NCBI GenBank assembly: GCA_964448395.1
Contig: CAYUWM010000016.1
Span: forward strand, 1 to 29,248
Length of the DNA: 29,248 nucleotides
Direction: 5' to 3'
Origin: CAYUWM01 sp964448395
Lineage (GTDB): Bacteria > Chloroflexota > Dehalococcoidia > E44-bin15
Shown here: in pieces, positions 8,618-15,304 of the stretch
Position numbering within the stretch: position 1 is the stretch's first letter
How the letters are laid out: every line of letters begins with the position of its first letter
The notes under the pieces: generated by a model
Told to the model about the DNA's origin: nothing
What the model saw: only the letters and a program-made list of their open reading frames with translations
Databases searched by the model: none
Program-made: the position numbers and the translations under genes

Positions 8618-9609
8618 TGGGGATACCTCTCAAAGGCGGCATCGAGTATGGCAGCAATCAGATCCTGATAAATCCACCCCATCTTTTTGGCCATTATTGG
8701 CAGGTCGCCGCTTACGGGATTGAGTCCCGGCAGCGGGTTGACCTCCAGGAAGTAGGGTATACCTTCCTGGTTGAGTCTGAAGTCGATCCTGGCAACATCC
8801 CTGCATCCCAGGACCTCGAATGCCTTCAAGCTTGAGCGCGAGATTGCTTCAAGGATGCCGGCCTCGAGCTTCGCGGGGCACTCGTAGTCTACCAGCAGTT
8901 CCCAGTCCCGCTTCACTTCCAGCGAATAGACAAAGTTGGCTTCAATGCGCTTCGGAAGCACCCGCATGATACCCAACACCTCGGGCGGAGAGTTACCCAC
9001 TACACCTACTGTAAGCTCATCTCCAGCGATATATTCCTCTACCAGCACCGGCTGGCGATATCGTTCCAGCAGGCAAGCAGCCGCTTCTCTAAGCTGCGCA
9101 GGATCTTCGATTCTACAACCCTTTAGAATACCTTTACTCGAACCCTCATAAGCAGGCTTAACGAACGCAGGGAATGGGAAACCGTTCCATGTCTTCCTCA
9201 CCAGTTGCCTCATGGTTGAGACCAGCTCCCACCGCGGGGTGTATACATCCACCATGCTCACCAGCCTCTTGGTCAACTGCTTATCCAGACATATCGCCAG
9301 GCACTGAGGATCTGACCCTGAGTACGGTATATCAAGCATCTCGAGGACTGAGGGGGCCTGGGCTTCCCTGCCTTTATAGGTGCCCATACCCTCCGAGATG
9401 TTGAATGCCATATCCACCCTCTCCCTGAGGATGTTAGCCAAGAACTCCCTGCCACCGCCAAGCATGATCACTGAGTGTCCCTGTGCCTCGATCGCCGCCG
9501 CCAAGGCGGAAACTGTCTCCGGGGAATCATACTCCTCCATGGCATCGTCCGGTCGGCCTGGCTCTGGCTGAACCGCCGCTTTGAGGTCATAAACCAAGCC
9601 TATCTTCAT
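8602..9609 (-). CDS. ATP-grasp ligase, D-Ala-D-Ala ligase-like (first of pair)
   Basis: This 335-residue ATP-grasp enzyme is related in layout to the downstream one but clearly divergent from it. Visible parts are an N-terminal KIGLVYDL strand, NISEGMGTYKGREAQ (70-84, the Ddl-like substrate helix), IPYSGSDPQCLAICLDK, the glycine loop FVKPAYEGSSKGI (149-161), LVEEYIAGDEL, ARIDFR (273-278) and EVNPLPGLNP (289-298). The last motif is closer to Ddl than in its partner. It should form an amide bond at the cost of ATP. The gene starts one base after the KamA stop and overlaps the next ATP-grasp gene by 16 bases, so all are on one mRNA. Two different ligases in tandem suggest two successive couplings, or a heteromeric ligase. 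The product is not known. Confidence 0.85.
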   Translation of the reverse strand: MKIGLVYDLKAAVQPEPGRPDDAMEEYDSPETVSALAAAIEAQGHSVIMLGGGREFLANILRERVDMAFNISEGMGTYKGREAQAPSVLEMLDIPYSGSDPQCLAICLDKQLTKRLVSMVDVYTPRWELVSTMRQLVRKTWNGFPFPAFVKPAYEGSSKGILKGCRIEDPAQLREAAACLLERYRQPVLVEEYIAGDELTVGVVGNSPPEVLGIMRVLPKRIEANFVYSLEVKRDWELLVDYECPAKLEAGILEAISRSSLKAFEVLGCRDVARIDFRLNQEGIPYFLEVNPLPGLNPVSGDLPIMAKKMGWIYQDLIAAILDAAFERYPQCVQR

Positions 9610-9610
9610 A

Positions 9611-10972
9611 TCACGAACCTACGGTAAAAGCTACAGCCTTTTGCTTACTGACGGTCCTCTTGCGGCTGTTATGGCCGTTATGGCGAATCCTTGGCTCCAC
9701 AGGGTTCCGGTATTGGAAAAGACGCCCTTCATAGTTCCTCATTATAAGCTTCTCTTCCGTTTGCGAAAGCACATACTCCGGCTGCAGCGGGACCTTGCCA
9801 CCACCCTGAGGCAGATCGACAACGAACGCGGGCACCGCCAGACCCGAGGTGTGACCTCTCAAACCCTCTATAATCTTAAGCCCCGTATTCACCGGGGTGC
9901 GGAAATGCTCTGTTCCCCTGACCTCGTCGCACTGATACAGATAGTACGGCCGCACCTTGATTTTGAGCAGGCCCTGACACAGAGCCGTCTGGGCTTTAAC
10001 GCTGTCGTTGACTCCGCGGAGGAGGACAGACTGATTGTTCAGCGGGACACCACTCCTAATGAGCCGATCACAGGCTGCCGCCGACTCCGGGGTTATCTCA
10101 TTGACATGGTTGAAATGGGTATTCAGCCAGATCGGTCCGTAACTGGACAGCATGTCACACAGCTCATTATCTATGCGCTGGGGCAAGACCACGGGGAACC
10201 TGCTGCCGATACGTATGATCTCCACATGATCAATCCGCCTCAATTTTGAGATCAGGTCCTCAAGACGGCGTGTGGACAGTATCAGCGGGTCCCCACCGGA
10301 GATGATAACATCCCTTATATTTCTGTTCTTACGTATATAATCCAGCATTGTATCGATCTCTCGGGGGGTGCGCACCCAGCCACCGTGCTGCCACTCTCTT
10401 TTACGTGTGCAATGGCGGCAGAGCGTAGGGCACAGGTCAGTCAGCACCATCAATACCCGGTCCGGATATCGATGAACCAGTCCTGGCACTACCGAACAGC
10501 TCCCTTCCGCCAGCGGGTCATCGAACCCTATGCCAGCAAGAGCTATTTCCTGAATAGCCGGCACAGACTGTTTCCTGATGGGATCATCGGGGTCATTAGT
10601 ATCGACTAACGAGAGGTAATACGGGGTAATTGACATTGGATACTTGGTCGTCACCAGCTTAAGATGTCTCCGCTCCCTGCCGGACAGGGGTATAAATTTT
10701 GCCAGTCCTTCGACTGTAACGATTCGATTGCGCAGATGCCATTTCCAGTCGTTCCAATTCTCCGCCGGAACGTGGCTGAAAATCGCCTGCTGATCTACTG
10801 CCGATATGGTACTTGGTGGCTCCACCTCTTCTTTCACCATGGAAGCGTCTGCGCCCGGTGGTTCCTCTTCCGCCGATCTGGCATCCTCCTGCAAAGCAGC
10901 TGTATGCAAATGCTTCACGTTATCTTTTCCCCTTTCATGATTTGATTCTTCTAACTTATTCCAGGCAATCAT
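9611..10972 (-). CDS. KamA-family radical SAM lysine 2,3-aminomutase
   Basis: This PLP- and [4Fe-4S]/SAM-dependent aminomutase is predicted to convert L-lysine to beta-lysine. The 453-residue protein has the radical SAM motif CPTLCRHC (Cys181, Cys185, Cys188), followed by ISGGDPL and the PLP lysine Lys393 in DLPQGGGK. The two residues that hold the lysine side chain in the clostridial enzyme (Asp293, Asp330) are matched by Asp349 (YQCD) and Asp386 (VVDLP). The seven-residue spacing from Asp386 to Lys393 is preserved. Glutamate 2,3-aminomutases carry Lys and Asn there. Oddities are an acidic N-terminal extension of about 60 residues and a C-terminus without the clustered cysteines that bind zinc in the clostridial enzyme. 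The ATG at 10972 is the family-independent longest start. A GTG at 10918 with GGGGA upstream is an alternative. It lies nine bases after the small-protein gene and one base before the ATP-grasp gene. Confidence 0.9.
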   Translation of the reverse strand: MIAWNKLEESNHERGKDNVKHLHTAALQEDARSAEEEPPGADASMVKEEVEPPSTISAVDQQAIFSHVPAENWNDWKWHLRNRIVTVEGLAKFIPLSGRERRHLKLVTTKYPMSITPYYLSLVDTNDPDDPIRKQSVPAIQEIALAGIGFDDPLAEGSCSVVPGLVHRYPDRVLMVLTDLCPTLCRHCTRKREWQHGGWVRTPREIDTMLDYIRKNRNIRDVIISGGDPLILSTRRLEDLISKLRRIDHVEIIRIGSRFPVVLPQRIDNELCDMLSSYGPIWLNTHFNHVNEITPESAAACDRLIRSGVPLNNQSVLLRGVNDSVKAQTALCQGLLKIKVRPYYLYQCDEVRGTEHFRTPVNTGLKIIEGLRGHTSGLAVPAFVVDLPQGGGKVPLQPEYVLSQTEEKLIMRNYEGRLFQYRNPVEPRIRHNGHNSRKRTVSKQKAVAFTVGS

Positions 10973-10981
10973 GGTACTGCC

Positions 10982-11269
10982 TTAACTAACTTCTTCAACG
11001 TGTATTTCCCCCTTATTTTCACCCCCTTTATTGTATTTCTTGCGCGATTGAACATGCCTTTTAGATTTTTGCTCTATGCCTGAAACGCGAATTCTACGTG
11101 ACTTCGCCGCCCTCTCACTATCAGTATAGGGAATGACATCATCCCTACCTGAACAGGCAGCATCGTTATCTGAGCGACACTGACCCGTGCATCGGGATAC
11201 ACTTGCCTCAGCCAATTGATTTACGTTGTAAATTTGGCTCTTTTTGTTCGGTAAATACTGTTGATCCAT
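10982..11269 (-). CDS. Small basic protein downstream of universal stress protein (copy A)
   Basis: This 95-residue Lys/Arg-rich protein matches no family I recognise. It is judged real for three reasons. It fills the space between two packed genes (14 bases after the usp stop, 9 bases before kamA). It has a ribosome site (GGAG about nine bases before ATG). Its residues 10-72 align without gaps to residues 16-78 of the protein at 27443-27793, which also follows a usp gene. I count 21 identities in 63 positions, including KSQIY, Gln18, Ala20, Ala22, Arg26, Cys31, the Arg-Arg pair and KRH. There is no signal peptide or membrane helix. The basic charge would suit nucleic-acid or partner-protein binding, but no function can be assigned. 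Confidence 0.65.
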   Translation of the reverse strand: MDQQYLPNKKSQIYNVNQLAEASVSRCTGQCRSDNDAACSGRDDVIPYTDSERAAKSRRIRVSGIEQKSKRHVQSRKKYNKGGENKGEIHVEEVS

Positions 11270-11283
11270 GCTCTTATTCTCCG

Positions 11284-12231
11284 CTAATGAGATTTAACAA
11301 TCTCTGAACGTAGTGGCTTGTAGCTTGTTGTTTTGCCAATCAACACAGAACAGTTCGCCAAGTTTGCCACCTTATGGGATACGCTACCCGGGAACAAGGC
11401 CTCAATTCCGGTTAATCCCTTCGACCCGATGGCTATCAGTTCAGGTTGAACCACAGATGCAACCATCATTATCTCCTCCACTGGGTCCCCCCTGAGCACC
11501 ATGGAAGATACCTTATAGCCCTTTGACTTGAAGCGGTTTTTCACCTCGGCGAGCAGTTCACTGGCCTTATCCTCCTCCGCCTTCTGCAATTGTTCCAAGA
11601 AGTTCCGGTTGGTCTCCAGATTCATGGTCGGCATCTTCATTACGGCGGCCATGCGAGGCTGGACCGCGGTTGTCAATATGACGTGAGTTTTGGCAGGCAA
11701 AGGTAAGCTGAGAAGGAACCCCGCCACTACATTTGAGTATTCAGAACCATCGGTGGCCAGCAACACATTGCGGATTTTAGGGGTGTTTTTCTTAACCAGT
11801 ATAACGCTGGTTTGCGCGTCCTTTATCACCTTCTGAGCTACATCCCCCAGCGCAGATTTGGGCGCACCACGTTCACCCTTGCCTCCGATTATTATCAATT
11901 GTGCTTTCAAGTTGCGGGCTGTCTTTAAAATCTCGTTGCCCGCACTGCCCCAGCAGACCATGCTCTCAGCCCGCGTGCCAAAGGCACGAAGAATTTTCAG
12001 CGCACCCTGGAGCATTTCGACTTCTTTCTGCTCCTGATAATCACGGTGGCCAACCAGGTAATCATCTCCATGTACCATTATCGAATTGAAGTTCGCCCCG
12101 CTGAAAAAGGTGTGCTCGGGTAACACTCCCAGCAGTACGACTCTGGTACTGGCTGGAAGCTGAAGCGCCTTCACCATAGAGATGGCCATCTCCGAGTATG
12201 GAGATCCGTCGATCGGCAAAAGAACGTTCAT
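11284..12231 (-). CDS. Universal stress protein, tandem UspA domains (copy 1)
   Basis: This cytoplasmic nucleotide-binding stress protein has two UspA domains in one chain (315 residues). Domain 1 begins MNVLLPIDGSPYSEMA and has IIGGKGERG with GD where the usual GS stands. Domain 2 begins NVLLATDGSEYSN and has the full ATP loop GSKGLTGIEALFPGS, the G-x2-G-x9-GS pattern. A frame extension to a GTG at 12270 exists. ATG 12231 is chosen because AAGGAAG lies about nine bases upstream and because Usp proteins start at the first strand. It lies 35 bases after the GH57 stop and 14 bases before the small-protein gene, so it sits inside a carbohydrate/beta-amino-acid operon. It is clearly paralogous to the protein at 27810-28709, with shared LPEHT, LATDGS, MPT-LETNR and LQKAEE blocks. 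Confidence 0.93.
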   Translation of the reverse strand: MNVLLPIDGSPYSEMAISMVKALQLPASTRVVLLGVLPEHTFFSGANFNSIMVHGDDYLVGHRDYQEQKEVEMLQGALKILRAFGTRAESMVCWGSAGNEILKTARNLKAQLIIIGGKGERGAPKSALGDVAQKVIKDAQTSVILVKKNTPKIRNVLLATDGSEYSNVVAGFLLSLPLPAKTHVILTTAVQPRMAAVMKMPTMNLETNRNFLEQLQKAEEDKASELLAEVKNRFKSKGYKVSSMVLRGDPVEEIMMVASVVQPELIAIGSKGLTGIEALFPGSVSHKVANLANCSVLIGKTTSYKPLRSEIVKSH

Positions 12232-12266
12232 ATGCTTTACTTCCTTTTCCTCACGGGCAGACGCCC

Positions 12267-13568
12267 TCACTGCATAAACAGCCGGTCCATGATTTTACTT
12301 CTCAGATCGCGCGATGCGATCACGCGGTAGTAACAATCCATCTTTTCATCCTCGCTTGAATCGCTCATTTTTATAGCCTTATAAGAATTAAAGACAACCT
12401 CGCGCTGCTGCATCAAACCGCGGTTGACCAGATTTACATCCCATCTCGAGTCTGGATTAGCCCACCAGAACTGGTCGCTGTGCAAAGCGTGGTCTAACAG
12501 CCCTCTAGCTATATCGGCATAGTATTTAGACGATTCCTTTTTAGCCACCGCTGTCGCTTCATTAGCCAGTTCGATGGCGATCTTTAAATGCTTCCACTGA
12601 AGCTGGTGAATCGTATTGTTATTCGACTGCCACAGAGGGTAGGGATTGCCTGCGCTTATATCCTCCATGGATGTGCTCCAAGAAGAAGCCCTCGGCTCCA
12701 CATCACTGCCCGCAGGGAATAGCCCCGTAAGCTGGCTGATCGTTACTACGCCGATATCTGATTCCTCCGCATTCGCCCCGGAACTGAATATCTCTTTCTG
12801 GGTATCTACCAGGCGCTGCAGCTGCCTGACACCGTGGTTCAGCATCCCGGCAGGCTCCAGAGCGTCGTATACCTCCCCCAGGAACAGCTTCTCCCAGCTT
12901 TTTATATGGTGCCCGAATGTCTCGGCATCCATCGCGGTTATCACATATATATCCTTGCGGGAACCTCGCAGTTGCCGCAGATGATTCAGGAAGCCCGGAG
13001 CATTAAGCTGGCAGAATGAAATCTTGTTGCTCAATATGTCGTCGCGGAAAAATACCTTGAGTTGTTGCTTGCCATTGGAGATATGATGTATTACATCGTT
13101 AGGCCAGTCAGTGGGGCAGGCGATTCCGCTCAGGAGCAGCCATTTGTGACCCGTATCGATGATGGGCTCTACGATATCCCGGCTGTAACACATCTCAGGC
13201 GAGAAGAAACCGGAAGGGGAATAACCTTTGCCAAACGCCAACCTGTTGGTCTGTTTGTTGAGCACGATCTGCCTCTTCATCTCTTCACGAGGTATGAGAG
13301 GCATGATGGGGTGGTACTTCGCTGAACCGGTGAACTCCAGCCTGCCATCATCGGCCAGTTCACGCAAACCGTCAACCACATCCGACATGCCATGCTCACC
13401 CAGCATCTCGGTGAGGGCGGCACATATGTTTACCGTCACCCTGGCGTTGGGGAAGCTGCGGAAAAGCGCGACCAGCGGGCGGTAAGATTCCTCACACACC
13501 TTTCTGAGCACCCAGTGGAGTTGTGTTGGTGGCTGGTAGAAGTGTAATAACGGTGCCCAATATATCAT
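12267..13568 (-). CDS. Glycoside hydrolase family 57 protein (paralogue 1)
   Basis: This GH57 enzyme acts on alpha-glucans, and its exact activity (amylase, transferase or other) cannot be read. The 433-residue protein carries HFYQPP (9-14), GSAKYHPIMPLIP (81-93), the nucleophile Glu125 in GFFSPEMCYS and the acid/base Asp214 in TAMDAETFGHH, the GH57 retaining pair. A helical C-terminal half contains WWANPDSRWDVNLVNRGLMQQREV. There is no signal peptide, so it is cytoplasmic. ATG 13568 has GAGGAAG upstream. It is about 70 percent identical by eye over the first 100 residues to the plus-strand protein at 19161-20513, so the two are a local duplication in opposite orientation. A 178-base gap separates it from the DUF5752-like gene. 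It begins the packed seven-gene string that runs to 7089. Confidence 0.9.
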   Translation of the reverse strand: MIYWAPLLHFYQPPTQLHWVLRKVCEESYRPLVALFRSFPNARVTVNICAALTEMLGEHGMSDVVDGLRELADDGRLEFTGSAKYHPIMPLIPREEMKRQIVLNKQTNRLAFGKGYSPSGFFSPEMCYSRDIVEPIIDTGHKWLLLSGIACPTDWPNDVIHHISNGKQQLKVFFRDDILSNKISFCQLNAPGFLNHLRQLRGSRKDIYVITAMDAETFGHHIKSWEKLFLGEVYDALEPAGMLNHGVRQLQRLVDTQKEIFSSGANAEESDIGVVTISQLTGLFPAGSDVEPRASSWSTSMEDISAGNPYPLWQSNNNTIHQLQWKHLKIAIELANEATAVAKKESSKYYADIARGLLDHALHSDQFWWANPDSRWDVNLVNRGLMQQREVVFNSYKAIKMSDSSEDEKMDCYYRVIASRDLRSKIMDRLFMQ

Positions 13569-13746
13569 TGTGCTTCCTCTTTACATCACAGCCGATTCGC
13601 GCTAATTCCTCCCGATATATCCATTCTCTATACCTGTAAAGTATGCTCAGAGAATAAGCTAGACATATCGCGCCCCAGCCTATATACTATCTGCTGCCTG
13701 CTATCCATTTTATGTAACCGGACTTTTCTTAAACTCGACCACAGCG

Positions 13747-14061
13747 CTAGGACAGCTTGGCACTGAGAAAGGCTATCCTGTCCGAAACAAATTTGGCAGC
13801 CCTGACCTTGTCATGTGCCTTAAGCAGGTCCCTCGCCAGCTTGTCGTCACCGATGATATCGTTTACCCAGTTGCTGAAATCGTTCTTGTACTCGTTCGAA
13901 TGATAAGCGAAAATCTCATCTTTCATGCTATAAAAGGCCTCTTCAAGGTCTCTCATGCTTCTTAATGTTGAACCGTCGCAGCACCAGAACATATGCCCCT
14001 CGGGAACATTCGACAAGCGCCTTTCAGCCTCCTCCTTGGAAATTCTGATTATCTGTGCCAT
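13747..14061 (-). CDS. Small DUF5752-like protein of glucan clusters
   Basis: The frame is longer, but the gene starts at ATG 14061, where AGGAGGGGAAG gives a near-perfect ribosome site. This yields 104 residues starting MAQIIRISKEEAERRL. The body HMFWCCDGSTLRSMRDLEEAFYSM, FAYHSNEYKNDFSNWV and a GDDKLARDLLKA end resemble the conserved pattern of the DUF5752 family: phenylalanine/aspartate start, relative-length helix, YH-N-x-KNDF-NW, GD-x-LA. Members often sit beside GH57 and glycosyltransferase genes. This assignment is from memory of the pattern. It follows the GH57 stop at 14081 by 19 bases and closes that operon. There is no catalytic motif. A small helical accessory or regulatory role is possible. 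Confidence 0.75.
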   Translation of the reverse strand: MAQIIRISKEEAERRLSNVPEGHMFWCCDGSTLRSMRDLEEAFYSMKDEIFAYHSNEYKNDFSNWVNDIIGDDKLARDLLKAHDKVRAAKFVSDRIAFLSAKLS

Positions 14062-14080
14062 CTTCCCCTCCTTTTCGTTT

Positions 14081-15286
14081 CTACAAATATGAATCGAGCG
14101 AATGTATGAAATTCTTATAGACCTGCTGTATCTCCCAGATGATGCCAAATGCCCCCAGGTTCCACCACTCCTTGGGTGTGAAGTAGGCCGATACCTCTGC
14201 CTCCGAGCCGGAGCGACCAAACCACTGAATTAGGTGCAGGTTATCCGATTGCGTCAGCCAGAGAGCCAGGTCGATTATCTTCTGGTTCTTTGTTAACAGG
14301 GCCTTGTTGTAGGCCTGCAGCATCAGCTGGAACACCGCCTGCTGAGCGGAATTGCCGAGGAAGAACTCCATCCCGCCTTGCCCGGCCCACGTACAGGGAA
14401 ACGTCGGCAAAGGCAGGTAGAAACTCTGCTGGCGGTACTTCCGGATCGCTTCACTGGGCGTCAATGTTTGCATCCGCCTTTGCGACAGTTCTTCAGGCAG
14501 CCGGCGCATGAAATCGAAGATCCCCGTCTCGCGGGAGTGATGCTCGCCGAAGGTTTCATAGTCCCAGGCCAGCACCACGAAATCACCCCGCGCCTCCCTG
14601 AGCCAGTGGGCATAGGCCTCTGCCATCAGCGGGTAGCCCCACCAGCCCCGGTTGGAAAAGCGGTAGCCTACATCGTCGCTTAGCTCATAGTGCCTTGCCA
14701 GCAGCATCGTTTCTTTGCCCTTGTGGTACAGGTGCGTCGGCTCGCGCCAGTCCATGACCCACGGTCGGCCGTCGAGGAAAGCGCCGCTGAAGCCGGCACT
14801 ATCCAGGGCATGGTAGATGCCATCGGACATGAGCATCTCGGTTGTATCGGTTACCTCCGGCCTCTTGCCTAAAATCTTCTCCAAATGGTCGCGTGACCAT
14901 GACATGCGCTTCACGAACCTTGGCAGGTCGATTATCGGCAGGAAGCTGTGGTAAGGCTCAACATTTACCAGCTCGACATTGGGATGCACGGCAAGCTGGC
15001 GGAATATGTCGAACAGGTGGCTGTCCCACTGCTGAGCCTGACGCAGCACGGATAATGAGAAGCCTATCGAGAACTTCAGCCCGCCGTCAGCCAGCTCCAG
15101 GAACATCTCGCTAGCCGGGTAATAGCAGTAGGTGGCGACCTTGTGGAGATAATCCTCGTTCATTTGCTCATCGAAGAGGCAGCGCTCAATGTCCGCAGGC
15201 GTAGAGCCATCAGGTATCGGCTGCGCCGGCAGCTTCAGTCGCCGCGGCTGGTGCACCACCGTGTAGATTACCAGATCATCAGCCAT
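14081..15286 (-). CDS. Glycoside hydrolase family 57 alpha-amylase-like protein
   Basis: This 401-residue GH57 protein is of a different subgroup from the other three in the window. Motif 1 is VVHQPRR (10-16). The nucleophile is Glu150 in VTDTTEMLMSDGI, matching the NTEL-type motif 3, and the acid/base is Asp242 in VLAWDYETFGEHH. It has no N-terminal signal, so it should act on intracellular alpha-glucan or maltodextrin. ATG 15286 is 18 bases after the stop of the GT4 gene at 15305, and the DUF5752-like gene follows at 19 bases. GT4 plus GH57 plus this small protein form one short operon. GT4-GH57 pairs are usual in intracellular starch/glycogen clusters of archaea and deep bacteria. Hydrolase versus transferase activity is undecided. 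Confidence 0.9.
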   Translation of the reverse strand: MADDLVIYTVVHQPRRLKLPAQPIPDGSTPADIERCLFDEQMNEDYLHKVATYCYYPASEMFLELADGGLKFSIGFSLSVLRQAQQWDSHLFDIFRQLAVHPNVELVNVEPYHSFLPIIDLPRFVKRMSWSRDHLEKILGKRPEVTDTTEMLMSDGIYHALDSAGFSGAFLDGRPWVMDWREPTHLYHKGKETMLLARHYELSDDVGYRFSNRGWWGYPLMAEAYAHWLREARGDFVVLAWDYETFGEHHSRETGIFDFMRRLPEELSQRRMQTLTPSEAIRKYRQQSFYLPLPTFPCTWAGQGGMEFFLGNSAQQAVFQLMLQAYNKALLTKNQKIIDLALWLTQSDNLHLIQWFGRSGSEAEVSAYFTPKEWWNLGAFGIIWEIQQVYKNFIHSLDSYL

Positions 15287-15304
15287 ATTGAACCCCTATC
15301 TTCC

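Noticed and set aside
7613..9609. The ATP-grasp pair as true D-alanine-D-alanine ligases for the cell wall
   Set aside because: Glycine-loop and EVNP motifs differ from Ddl, there are two unlike copies in tandem, and no mur or van genes are nearby.
9641..10249. A 202-residue plus-strand frame opposite kamA
   Set aside because: The opposing KamA frame carries the PLP lysine and substrate residues in this stretch, so the plus frame is a shadow.
9611..10972. Glutamate 2,3-aminomutase as the KamA identity
   Set aside because: Asp349 and Asp386 stand where glutamate enzymes have Lys and Asn.
13747..14220. The longer 157-residue version of the DUF5752-like gene
   Set aside because: The extra N-terminus would overlap the GH57 gene by 140 bases. 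ATG 14061 has a near-perfect ribosome site.
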